Source: Alphaproteobacteria bacterium
GTDB taxonomy: Bacteria > Pseudomonadota > Alphaproteobacteria > JAVJRE01
Assembly (NCBI GenBank): GCA_040218575.1
Contig: JAVJRE010000002.1
Location: 408,501-472,500, forward strand
Length of the DNA: 64,000 nt
Direction: 5' to 3'
The notes under the pieces were generated by a model. That model made no database searches. It was not told where the DNA came from and was given only the letters and a program-made list of their open reading frames with translations. The translations under genes and the position numbers were made by a program. Below are positions 18,195 through 26,548 of the stretch, in pieces; position 1 is the stretch's first letter; each line of letters starts with the position of its first letter.

Positions 18195-19469
18195 ATGGCC
18201 AGAAATCAGACCCCGCAGAAAGCATCCTGGGACCTTTTGCTCAAAGGGGGGCATGTGCTCGATCCGGCCCGGAATCTGGACGGGCCCGCCGATATCGCCA
18301 TGGCCGGCGGGAAAATCGCCGCGGTCGGCACGGGCCTTCCCCGCGCAAAGGCGAAAGAGGTCCGCAACGTCGCCGGCCGCCTCCTGACCCCGGGTCTGAT
18401 CGATTTACACACCCATGTCTATTGGGGTGGCGCATCGTGCGGTGTGGATGCCGATCGCATAGCCCGGCGCAGCGCGACCACCACATCGGTTGACGCGGGA
18501 ACAACCGGCGCCGGCAACTTCCGCGGCTTCCGCCATCATGTCATCGAGCGATCCGACAGCCGCATCCTGGCGTTTATCAACCTCAGCTTCCCTGGCATAT
18601 TCGGTTTTGCCCACGATCTGGACATCGGCGAGGCAAAGGACCTGAGCTATCTCAACCGCAAGCATTGCATCGAGATGGCGGAAGCCAACGCCGACCTTAT
18701 CGTCGGCATCAAGATCCGCATGGGAGTGGTGACGACCGGACAGTTGGGCATGAAGCCTCTGGCTCGTGCAAAGGCCGCCGCCGCCGCCATCGGTAAACCA
18801 ATTATGGCGCATATTTCGAAGGGACCGCCCGCCTATGGCGAGGTGCTGAAAGCTCTACGGCCAGGCGATATCCTGACCCATTGTTTCCGACCGGCCCCCA
18901 ACGGGCCCGTAACACCGTCCGGCACCATCAACCGCGAGCTTCTGCGCGCGCGCGACCGTGGTGTCATCATGGATATCGGCCATGGGAAAGGGTCGTTTGG
19001 CTTTACGGCGGCGCGGCGACTGCTGGATGCCGGCATCATGCCGGACGTCATTTCAAGCGATGTGCATAGCCTCAGCCTCAACGGGCCGGCCTTTGACGTG
19101 CTGGTCACCATGAGCAAGCTTCTGGCCATGGGCATGCCACTGACAGAGGTTGTCCGCGCGGCGACCGAGACGCCGGCGGCGGTCATCGGCCGGCCGGAGC
19201 TGGGCACTCTTTCCATCGGCTCGCCCGCAGATGTGGCCGTTCTGGAGCTCGCAAAAGGCCGCTTCAACTTTCGTGATGCAAATAACGAGGCCCTGGCGGC
19301 CAGACAGCGCCTGATTGCACGTGGCGTGGTCATTGCCGGTCGCTGGTGGTCCGACGGAGAGGACGATCCGTCAGGCCGCGGGCTCGACCCCTTCCCCCTG
19401 ACCATGCCGGCGGTGCCACGGTTGGCCCTGGACCGCCGCCGCCAGAGTGGCGCACCGCCGGTGTTCTAA
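18195..19469 (+). CDS. Amidohydrolase/deacetylase-family metal-dependent hydrolase
   Basis: This 424-residue enzyme of the amidohydrolase superfamily is related to dihydroorotase and to the deacetylase group that often sits beside PLP lyases. Metal ligands His72 and His74 lie in LIDLHTHVYWGG. Further likely ligands lie in the MAHISKGPP and THCFRP segments, and the late Asp is in ISSDVHSLS. A lysine in GIKIRMG could be the carboxylated bridge. The start ATG follows AGGTGA. It is divergent from the DSD1-type enzyme, and the pair may act on an N-acylated or cyclic D-amino acid derivative. That pathway idea is inference. Confidence 0.82.
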   Translation: MARNQTPQKASWDLLLKGGHVLDPARNLDGPADIAMAGGKIAAVGTGLPRAKAKEVRNVAGRLLTPGLIDLHTHVYWGGASCGVDADRIARRSATTTSVDAGTTGAGNFRGFRHHVIERSDSRILAFINLSFPGIFGFAHDLDIGEAKDLSYLNRKHCIEMAEANADLIVGIKIRMGVVTTGQLGMKPLARAKAAAAAIGKPIMAHISKGPPAYGEVLKALRPGDILTHCFRPAPNGPVTPSGTINRELLRARDRGVIMDIGHGKGSFGFTAARRLLDAGIMPDVISSDVHSLSLNGPAFDVLVTMSKLLAMGMPLTEVVRAATETPAAVIGRPELGTLSIGSPADVAVLELAKGRFNFRDANNEALAARQRLIARGVVIAGRWWSDGEDDPSGRGLDPFPLTMPAVPRLALDRRRQSGAPPVF

Positions 19470-19482
19470 GCGTACGGCACCG

Positions 19483-20667
19483 TTAGCGGATGGAATCCGG
19501 TCGGGTTTGGTGCAGACCACCGTGGCGAACAATAACGCCGCGAGCGCGCCGCGACACGACCGCTTCAGCCAGGGTTTCGCCAGGCAGTGTTACAAGGTCG
19601 GCGCGGCAGCCCGGGCGCAATCCGTAGTCCGTCATACCAAGAGCCCGGACCGCCAGGCCCGTCGCCATATCCAGCGCAAAAGCGATGTCTTCGTCACGGC
19701 GAAAGCCGGAGCGCCAGGCCAACAACATGGCGCGCTCCACCATGTCCCCGTTGCCGAACGGGCTCCATCCATCGCGGATATTATCGGACCCGGCGGCCAC
19801 GACGACGCCGGCCTCGTACAACCGGCGGAACGGCGGCGGCGTCGCAGCAGCGCCACCATGGCTGATGATGGCGATTCCCGCTCTGGCCAGGCCGTCGGCC
19901 AGCCCTGCCAGACGGGAGGCGCCCACTTGCCCGAGGCAAAACCCGTGGCTGATAGCTACCTTGCCAGAGAGGCCCAGCGCCAGAGTTCGCTCGACGATCT
20001 GGTCAATCTGGCAGGCGCCGCTCTCACCGCCATCATGCAGATGGATGTCCAGTCCCTTGCCCGTTGCCTCGGCCAGATCAAACAGGATGTCGAGCTGACC
20101 ATTGACGTCATGATCAAAACCTTCGGGATCGACACCGCCGATGAGATCAGCACCGGCCGATAGGGCCGCGGCAAGCAAATCAGCCATGCCGGGTTCCCGG
20201 ACCACGCCGCTCTGAGGAAAGGCGACGATCTGAATCTCCATCTGGCCGGCAACCGCCTGCCGCGCTGCCAGAACCGCCTCAAGCTGGGTTAAACCGACAT
20301 CCGAATCGATGTCCACATGGGTGCGCAAGCGGGTCGTGCCGTTGTCCAGCATGGTCTGCAGCAGGGCCATCGCCCTGACTTCAACCGACTTGTCCAGTTG
20401 GCGGCGCTGGCGACGCTCCGTACGCACGCGATCCTGGATATCGGCCCCGGCCTCATGCGGTCGCCAGGCCATCCCCCAGTATGTCTTGTCCAGATGAACA
20501 TGACAGTCCACAAGCCCGGGCACGACGAAGGCGGCCTTGCCGTCAATGAGCATGTCGCCGCCCGCCGCGGATACCTCAGGACCAACTGCGGTGATGGTTT
20601 TGCCTTCGGTACGCACTGCAACGACCGAACCATCAACCTGGCGAACATTGGTCAGGACCAGACTCAC
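19483..20667 (-). CDS. Cytosine deaminase-like amidohydrolase
   Basis: This 394-residue amidohydrolase resembles cytosine deaminase CodA. His56 and His58 are in LVDCHVHLDKTYWG, later metal or catalytic residues are in IHLHDGG and ISHGFCLG, and the closing motif is GSDNIRDGWSPFGNGDM. CodA-like proteins act on pyrimidines, creatinine or other cyclic amides, so the substrate is open. The start is a GTG at 20667 whose GTGA overlaps the stop of the upstream aldehyde dehydrogenase, with AGGAG before it. The longer upstream frame overlaps that gene and is rejected. The tight coupling suggests a role with the lysine-pathway genes. Confidence 0.85.
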   Translation of the reverse strand: MSLVLTNVRQVDGSVVAVRTEGKTITAVGPEVSAAGGDMLIDGKAAFVVPGLVDCHVHLDKTYWGMAWRPHEAGADIQDRVRTERRQRRQLDKSVEVRAMALLQTMLDNGTTRLRTHVDIDSDVGLTQLEAVLAARQAVAGQMEIQIVAFPQSGVVREPGMADLLAAALSAGADLIGGVDPEGFDHDVNGQLDILFDLAEATGKGLDIHLHDGGESGACQIDQIVERTLALGLSGKVAISHGFCLGQVGASRLAGLADGLARAGIAIISHGGAAATPPPFRRLYEAGVVVAAGSDNIRDGWSPFGNGDMVERAMLLAWRSGFRRDEDIAFALDMATGLAVRALGMTDYGLRPGCRADLVTLPGETLAEAVVSRRARGVIVRHGGLHQTRPDSIR

Positions 20668-22175
20668 GCCCCCGGCTCCTGACCGAAACGAATACCCTGG
20701 GCCAGCGGTAGCGCGTCTGAGTAATTCACCGTAGTGGTCATGCGACGCATATAAGCGCGCCACGAGTCGGAGCCGGATTCCCTGCCGCCACCGGTTTCCT
20801 TCTCGCCGCCGAAGGCGCCACCGATTTCAGCGCCGCTGGGCCCGATATTGACGTTGGCAATACCGCAATCACTACCCGTAGCGGAGACGAAGCGCTCCGC
20901 CTCGCGCACATCGCGGGTAAAGATGCTGGAGGCCAGCCCCTGTGGCACATCGTTGTGTATGGTCAATGCATCGTCAATCCGGTCATAGGCCATAACATAG
21001 AGGATAGGGGCAAAAGTCTCCGTCCGCACAATTGCCGTCTGTTCCGGCATGGTGACAATGGCCGGCCGCACATACCAGGCATTGCTGCCCATATGGGTCT
21101 CCATGCGCTCTCCGCCATGAACAATGCCGCCTTCGGAACGCGCGGCGCTGAGAGCGTTCTGCATGGCCTCATAGGCATCGCCGCCGATCAGCGGACCCAT
21201 CAGTGTATCGCTGTCGAAGGGATCACCAATCCTGATCTGGCCATAGGACTGACGCAGTCGGTCGACCAGATCACCGCAGATACCCCGTTGAGCAATCAGG
21301 CGACGCAGAGTGGTGCATCTCTGGCCCGCCGTGCCGACGGCAGAGAACAGAATGGCTCGCTGCGCAAGGTCCAGATCGGCCGATGGAGCCACGATCATGG
21401 CGTTGTTGCCACCCAGCTCCAGCAGGCTGCGGCCAAGTCGCGCTGCCACCAGCGGAGCCACGGCGCGCCCCATGCGCGTCGAGCCCGTGGCACTGATCAG
21501 CGGCAACCGCGGGTCTCGCGCCATGGCTTCGCCGACGTCGCCGCCGCCAGTGACGATCTGCAACAGGTTTTCCGGCGCGTCCCCGAAGCGAGCGGCCGCC
21601 CGCCGGAACAGCGCCTGGCAGGCCAGCGCGGTCAGCGGCGTTTTTTCTGATGGCTTCCATACAACAGGATCACCGCAGACAAAAGCGAGCATGGCGTTCC
21701 ACGCCCATACGGCAACCGGAAAATTGAACGCGGAAATAACGCCCACCGGCCCCAGAGGATGCCAGGTTTCCCGCATGTGGTGGTGCACACGCTCGGATGC
21801 AATGGTCAGGCCATAGAGCTGCCGGGAAAGGCCGACGGCAAAATCAGCCACGTCGATCATCTCCTGAACTTCACCACGTCCTTCTTCAACGATCTTGCCG
21901 CTTTCCAGCGTCACCAGGCGGCCGAGAGCCATCTTTGCGCCGCGCAACTCCTCCGCAAACAACCGCACCAGCTCGCCGCGTCGCGGTGCGGGAACGTCGC
22001 GCCATATCTGAAAGGCGGCCACGGCGCGCCCGATCTTGTGGTCCACATCATCAAGTGAATCGGTTGCAAGCCGGACAACCAAAGAGCCGTCAACGGGACT
22101 TCGCACCGAAAGGCTGCCTTTGTGGAATGCCGCCGGATCAAGTCCTGCATCAGCCAGAATTGTATCGCGGTCCAT
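20664..22175 (-). CDS. amaB: ALDH7-type aldehyde dehydrogenase (piperideine-6-carboxylate dehydrogenase)
   Basis: This 503-residue NAD(P)-dependent enzyme of the antiquitin (ALDH7) group oxidises aminoadipate semialdehyde, in equilibrium with piperideine-6-carboxylate, to 2-aminoadipate in lysine catabolism. Visible motifs are the NFPVAVWAWN cofactor segment, ELGGNNAMIV, the catalytic Cys in GTAGQRCTTLRR, and the C-terminal GEKETGGGRESGSDSWRAYM that is characteristic of ALDH7. The ATG at 22175 follows AGGGGG. It lies 19 bases after a lysine 6-dehydrogenase-like gene, which would make its substrate. It overlaps the next gene by four bases. Confidence 0.87.
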   Translation of the reverse strand: MDRDTILADAGLDPAAFHKGSLSVRSPVDGSLVVRLATDSLDDVDHKIGRAVAAFQIWRDVPAPRRGELVRLFAEELRGAKMALGRLVTLESGKIVEEGRGEVQEMIDVADFAVGLSRQLYGLTIASERVHHHMRETWHPLGPVGVISAFNFPVAVWAWNAMLAFVCGDPVVWKPSEKTPLTALACQALFRRAAARFGDAPENLLQIVTGGGDVGEAMARDPRLPLISATGSTRMGRAVAPLVAARLGRSLLELGGNNAMIVAPSADLDLAQRAILFSAVGTAGQRCTTLRRLIAQRGICGDLVDRLRQSYGQIRIGDPFDSDTLMGPLIGGDAYEAMQNALSAARSEGGIVHGGERMETHMGSNAWYVRPAIVTMPEQTAIVRTETFAPILYVMAYDRIDDALTIHNDVPQGLASSIFTRDVREAERFVSATGSDCGIANVNIGPSGAEIGGAFGGEKETGGGRESGSDSWRAYMRRMTTTVNYSDALPLAQGIRFGQEPGA

Positions 22176-22194
22176 CAAAGCCCCCTGTCGGCGT

Positions 22195-23265
22195 TCAGGC
22201 GTAATGAAGGCCAAAGCGGTTGGCCAGAAAGCCGGCCAACGGCACATCTTCCTGTCGCAGGAAGCCACGGTCGGGCAGCGCGCCGGTCACAACCATATCC
22301 AGAACCGCGGTGATCCCCGATGCGGTCGTTAGCTGAATGGCACTTAACGTGCCAGCACCGCGATCCGTCGAATAGATTTTCTTGGCATAGGTTTCCTGCA
22401 TCAGCCGGCCGTCTTTCTCGCCGCTGACCGTGACGAACACGAGCACCACATCCTGCAGTGTCATCGGCACTGCTTCTTCCAGAATCTCGCGCAGCAAATC
22501 ACGCCGCAAATCCAGGCGCAGGTCACGAACCAGCATACGCATCATGTCGCGATGGCCAGGGTAGCGGACAGTCTTGTAGTTGAGGTCTTCAACTTTGCCG
22601 GCATAGGTATCGCACAACGTACCGAGGCCGCCTGATGTGTTGAAGGCTTCGTAGTTGTCGCCATCGAGGGCAAAGGTCTCAATGCCCTCCAGTGGCAGGA
22701 CTTCGATACGCTGCCCGCCATAAATCGCTTCACAGGGGTTACAGTACTCGTTGATCAGGCCATCGGTGCTCCAGGTCAGGTTGTACTTAAGGCTGTTCGA
22801 CGGAAATTGCGGGAGAGCACCGACCCGCATGTATATGTTGCGCAGAGACGTAAATCCCCGGGCCATGTCATTGGCGACAATGGAGATAAAACCCGGCGCC
22901 AGTCCACACTGCGGGGCAAACGTGGTTTCCGCCCCTTGTGCTATATCGCGTATAGCATGAGCGCTTTCGCGATCTTCCGTCAGATCGAAGTAGTGCAGAC
23001 CTTCCGCTCTGGCGGCCCGGGCAACGGTCTGCGTCAGGTGGAACGGTGCGGCGCTGAGAACCGCATCATGACCGGCCATGGCCGCGCGGACCGCCGACTC
23101 GTCCGACACATCAACCGCCTTCACCGCCCTGGCCCGCGATTGCAGGCGACTGAGCGCTGGCTCGCTGCGATCAATCACCGTGACGGTGTAGTCACCGGTC
23201 TCCCCCAGCAGATCAAGGATGGCGGAGCCGATCTTGCCAGCGCCTACCAGAAGCACTTTCGTCAT
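22195..23265 (-). CDS. Lysine 6-dehydrogenase-like saccharopine dehydrogenase family protein
   Basis: This 356-residue oxidoreductase has an N-terminal Rossmann fold (VGAGKIG at 7-13) and the saccharopine dehydrogenase C-terminal domain. Related enzymes oxidise the epsilon-amino group of lysine to give aminoadipate semialdehyde. The distance to the ALDH7 gene is only 19 bases, so the two would convert lysine to aminoadipate in two steps. The start at 23265 places the GxGxxG motif at the usual distance from the N-terminus; an ATG nine codons earlier is possible. Saccharopine dehydrogenase activity is the main alternative. Confidence 0.78.
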   Translation of the reverse strand: MTKVLLVGAGKIGSAILDLLGETGDYTVTVIDRSEPALSRLQSRARAVKAVDVSDESAVRAAMAGHDAVLSAAPFHLTQTVARAARAEGLHYFDLTEDRESAHAIRDIAQGAETTFAPQCGLAPGFISIVANDMARGFTSLRNIYMRVGALPQFPSNSLKYNLTWSTDGLINEYCNPCEAIYGGQRIEVLPLEGIETFALDGDNYEAFNTSGGLGTLCDTYAGKVEDLNYKTVRYPGHRDMMRMLVRDLRLDLRRDLLREILEEAVPMTLQDVVLVFVTVSGEKDGRLMQETYAKKIYSTDRGAGTLSAIQLTTASGITAVLDMVVTGALPDRGFLRQEDVPLAGFLANRFGLHYA

Positions 23266-23388
23266 ACAATGTCGTCCCGATGAAGCGCCCACGACCAGGT
23301 ATGGCCAGATTGGGACCAGTGGGCACTGTCCCGGACGCGACTATAGGCTAGGTTTAAGGCCCGGTGCAGGGATTCAACAGGAGGCGTC

Positions 23389-23847
23389 ATGACAATCGAA
23401 CAACGGCTGGCGGACCTTGGCATTACACTGCCGGATGTGCGCGCGCCCGGCGGAAACTACGTACATGCGGTGCGCACGGGAAACCTGATATTTCTGGCCG
23501 GTAAGGGACCGGTTCGGCCTGACGGCAGCCAGGCTACCGGCAAAGTTGGCGACGATGTCTCGGTTGACGAGGCCTTTACCCATGCCCGTCTGGTGGGCCT
23601 GCAACTGATAGCCGTATTGAAGCAGGAGCTGGGCGACCTGGACCGCGTCCGGCGGGTGGTCAAGGTGCTGGGCATGGTCAATTGCACACCGGATTTCGGC
23701 CGGCAGCCTGCTGTTATCAACGGCTGTTCGGACCTATTTGTAGAGGTGTTCGGCGACCGTGGTCGCCATGCCCGTTCTGCGGTCGGTATGGGCGCCCTGC
23801 CCAACAACATCACGGTCGAGATCGAGGCAATCGTCGAAGTGGAGTAG
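23389..23847 (+). CDS. RidA-family protein (YjgF/YER057c/UK114)
   Basis: This 152-residue single-domain protein is of the RidA superfamily, whose founding members hydrolyse reactive enamine/imine intermediates released by PLP enzymes. It has the longer form with the segments GNLIFLAGKGP, ARLVGLQLIAVLKQELGDLDRV and the C-terminal RSAVGMGALPNNITVEIEAIVEV. The usual catalytic Arg position is occupied by R in GRHARSAVG. The ATG at 23389 follows AGGAGG. It is divergent from the lysine pathway operon, so it may protect against imines made there. Some members of this subfamily lack deaminase activity. Confidence 0.85.
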   Translation: MTIEQRLADLGITLPDVRAPGGNYVHAVRTGNLIFLAGKGPVRPDGSQATGKVGDDVSVDEAFTHARLVGLQLIAVLKQELGDLDRVRRVVKVLGMVNCTPDFGRQPAVINGCSDLFVEVFGDRGRHARSAVGMGALPNNITVEIEAIVEVE

Positions 23848-23862
23848 CAAGGCGGTACGCCC

Positions 23863-23868
23863 TATAAT
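23863..23868 (+). promoter_or_regulatory. Perfect -10 element (TATAAT) before msrA
   Basis: TATAAT lies 43 bases before the msrA start, between the ridA stop and msrA. No good -35 is seen at the right distance, so the promoter is likely but weakly supported. Confidence 0.35.
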
Positions 23869-23910
23869 GGGCTTGCGCAAACCGGCAGATGCCAGTGGGA
23901 GATTAAGACG

Positions 23911-24399
23911 ATGGAAACGGCGACCTTTGCGGCGGGGTGTTTCTGGGGCGTCGAAGTGCGGTTCAGGAACATTGAGGGCGTCACCGCCACCCGCGTTGGC
24001 TATGTCGGCGGAACGGGCGAGTCGCCCACCTATGAACAGGTGTGCAGTGGCCGTACCGGTCATGCCGAGGCCGTCGAAGTACAGTTCGACCCGGCCGTCG
24101 TGACCTATCGCCAGTTGGTGGACGCGTTCTTCGCCTTGCACGACCCGACCCAGCGTAATCGCCAGGGTCCCGACGTGGGCACCCAATACCGGTCTGTCAT
24201 CTTCACCCACGCCGGCTCCCAGGCGAAAACGGCACAGGAGGCGTTGGACGCACTTGCGGCATCGGGGCGCCACCATGGCCCCATCGCAACGGATATCACG
24301 CCGGCGACCCGCTTCTGGCCGGCCGAGGACTATCATCAGCGCTACCTGGAGAAGCGCGGCCTGGCCACCTGCCGGATCCTCACCGGCGACGTCGCCTGA
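23911..24399 (+). CDS. msrA: Peptide-methionine (S)-S-oxide reductase
   Basis: MsrA repairs oxidised methionine in proteins by reducing the S-sulfoxide with thioredoxin. At 162 residues it has the family length. The catalytic Cys10 is in GCFWGVE, and the GHAEAVEV and [19 protein letters not shown] blocks are all present. A later cysteine in LATCRIL could serve as resolving residue. It follows the ridA gene by 63 bases with a TATAAT between, so it may have its own promoter. Confidence 0.95.
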   Translation: METATFAAGCFWGVEVRFRNIEGVTATRVGYVGGTGESPTYEQVCSGRTGHAEAVEVQFDPAVVTYRQLVDAFFALHDPTQRNRQGPDVGTQYRSVIFTHAGSQAKTAQEALDALAASGRHHGPIATDITPATRFWPAEDYHQRYLEKRGLATCRILTGDVA

Positions 24400-24464
24400 C
24401 GCGCTGCCGGCCAGCAGGGGCTACGCAGCCGGCGATGCCGCGGTCTGCCTGACCATTGTCGGCG

Positions 24465-25223
24465 ATGACCGATCTGCTGGCCTTGTGGCCGGCAGCGATC
24501 ACCCCGGCCGGCACCTGGCTGGTCATTGTCGCCGTCCTGATTGCCGGTCTGATCCGCGGCTTTTCCGGGTTTGGCTCGGCCATGGTGATGGCGCCGGCCT
24601 TTGCCATCGCCATGGGGCCGGCCACCGGTGTACCGCTACTGATCCTGCTAGACCTGCTGGTTGCCGCAGTCATCCTGCCCCCGGTTCTGCCTCGCGTCGC
24701 GTGGCGCCAAGTCATGCCCTTGTCACTGGGCGCGCTGGTCGTCCTGCCATTCGGCGCACACATCCTGACGGTGGCCGACGAGGAAATACTGAAGCGCGGC
24801 ACAGGATTGTTGATTCTGTTGTTCACGGGTCTGATGGCCACGGGCTGGCGCTATCACGGCCGGCCGGCCCTGGCGGTGACCCTTGGAACCGGTGCGGCAA
24901 GCGGCGCCCTGACCGCCGCCACCGGTGTTGGCGGGCCACCGGTGATCCTGTTCTTTGTCGGCCGGAGGGGGGCTCAGGCTGCCGAAATCCGGGCCGGTCT
25001 GCTGGCCTATTTCGCCTTTCTCAGCCTCGGCGTCATCGTCACTTTCATGGCGTTCGGCCTGGTCACCAGCATTGTGCTGCAACTCGCCCTGTGGCTGTTC
25101 GCGCCCTATGCGCTGGCTTGCTGGGCAGGTAGCCGTCTGTTCGGCCATGTCAGCGAAACCCTGTTCCAGCGAGCGGTTCTGGTGTTCGTCACAGCGATGG
25201 CGGCCTGGAGTCTGGTTGGCTGA
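24465..25223 (+). CDS. TSUP-family permease (sulfite exporter TauE/SafE type)
   Basis: This inner-membrane protein of 252 residues has about eight hydrophobic segments and two family repeats (GLIRGFSGFGSAMVMAP and GAASGALTAATGVGGPPVILFF). TSUP members export sulfite or move other small organosulfur or C2 anions, and the substrate here is unknown. The ATG at 24465 is chosen over a TTG nine bases earlier. It lies 66 bases after msrA on the same strand, and a shared transcript is possible. Confidence 0.82.
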   Translation: MTDLLALWPAAITPAGTWLVIVAVLIAGLIRGFSGFGSAMVMAPAFAIAMGPATGVPLLILLDLLVAAVILPPVLPRVAWRQVMPLSLGALVVLPFGAHILTVADEEILKRGTGLLILLFTGLMATGWRYHGRPALAVTLGTGAASGALTAATGVGGPPVILFFVGRRGAQAAEIRAGLLAYFAFLSLGVIVTFMAFGLVTSIVLQLALWLFAPYALACWAGSRLFGHVSETLFQRAVLVFVTAMAAWSLVG

Positions 25224-25249
25224 ACCGCACGTTGACGAAGGCGCGCGAC

Positions 25250-26509
25250 CTAACGCGGCGCGGCCGGCGATCCGATCACCCGCGCCACCAGTCGTGTGAC
25301 GGTCAGGCCCTGCACCAGGATCGAGAACAGGACAACACTGTAGGTCATGGCCAGGATGGCCGGCTTGACGTCATTTTCCGGAATTGACAGGGCCAGCGCC
25401 ACGGCTATACCGCCGCGCAGGCCGCCCCAGACCAGAATCGGCACGGCGCCTGGTGTAAAGTCCTGACGGATAGCGAGCATACGAATCGGCACCCAGACGC
25501 TGACCAGCCGGGCAATCAGCACCACCGGTATGGTGGCGAGTGCCGCCGCGGCCAGGCTGAAGTCCAGCGCGATGATGAGCACCTCCGCACCGATCAACAG
25601 GAATAATACGGAATTCAGCAGCTCGTCCAGGACCGTCCAGAAGCTCAGGACATGGTTGCGACTGGTCTCGCTCATGGCGAATTGCACACCCTTGTTGCCA
25701 ATCAGCAGACCCGCAAGAACCATGGCGATTGGCCCACTGAGGTGCAGTGCCAAGGCCACCGCATAGGTGACCATGACCGTCGCCAGCGTGATCAGAATCT
25801 CGACGCTATGATCGTTAACGACAGCCAGCGCACGATTGGCGAGCCAGCCGGCGCCAAGGCCAAGCACGGCTCCGCCAACCGCTTCTTGCAGAAACAATCC
25901 GCCGATCTGCAGCGTTGTGACATTACCCGCTCCGGATACAGCCACAGCCAGCAGGATCGTGAAGACGACGATGCCGATCCCGTCATTGAACAGGGACTCC
26001 CCCGCCAACTTGGCTTCCAGTGAGGCCGGCACCCGGCTTTCCTTCAAAATGCCAAGAACAGCAACCGGATCTGTTGGGCTGATAAGGGCGCCAAACACCA
26101 GTGCCCATATGAACGGCATGGCCATGCCAGCCAGGGCCGAAAGCGCCCACACCGCACCACCGATCAGCGCCGTGGAGAGCAACACACCCAGAGTGGCCAG
26201 GGCGCCGATGGCCCAGCGCCGGCGCACCAACTGGCCGTAGTCCACGTGCAGCGCGCCGGCAAACAGCAAAAAACTCAGCAGGCCTTCCATCAGCACATCG
26301 TGCAGGTCGATCCGCAGCAGAACCGAGCGTACAACCGTCGCGATCTGCAGGCCTGGCCACACAAGATCCGCCAGGAGCACCACCAGCGACGCGCCGAGCG
26401 CGATGCCAAACAGGCCGACGGTGGCCGGCAACCGGAACCAACGATGATTGATCAAAGCGAAGATCGCCGACAGGCCAACGACGATAGCGGCTATGTCGAA
26501 CAGACTCAT
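25250..26509 (-). CDS. CPA1-family sodium/proton antiporter
   Basis: This 419-residue membrane protein is of the NhaP-like CPA1 family, with about 12 helices. The ion-binding aspartate is in ESLFNDGIGIVVF, and the conserved LISPTDPVAVLGIL segment is present. It exchanges Na+ or K+ for protons and helps keep cytoplasmic pH and ion balance. The ATG at 26509 gives a hydrophobic start like other CPA1 proteins. It lies 39 bases after the thiolase gene on the minus strand. Whether it prefers Na+ or K+ cannot be read here. Confidence 0.88.
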   Translation of the reverse strand: MSLFDIAAIVVGLSAIFALINHRWFRLPATVGLFGIALGASLVVLLADLVWPGLQIATVVRSVLLRIDLHDVLMEGLLSFLLFAGALHVDYGQLVRRRWAIGALATLGVLLSTALIGGAVWALSALAGMAMPFIWALVFGALISPTDPVAVLGILKESRVPASLEAKLAGESLFNDGIGIVVFTILLAVAVSGAGNVTTLQIGGLFLQEAVGGAVLGLGAGWLANRALAVVNDHSVEILITLATVMVTYAVALALHLSGPIAMVLAGLLIGNKGVQFAMSETSRNHVLSFWTVLDELLNSVLFLLIGAEVLIIALDFSLAAAALATIPVVLIARLVSVWVPIRMLAIRQDFTPGAVPILVWGGLRGGIAVALALSIPENDVKPAILAMTYSVVLFSILVQGLTVTRLVARVIGSPAAPR

Positions 26510-26548
26510 GGCGCGCCCGGCGCAACCCGGCAGCAGGACCACACCACT

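Noticed and set aside
19447..20163. 238-codon plus-strand frame opposite the CodA-like amidohydrolase
   Set aside because: Opposite a gene with clear metal-binding motifs; translation is Gln/Arg/His-rich without conserved features.
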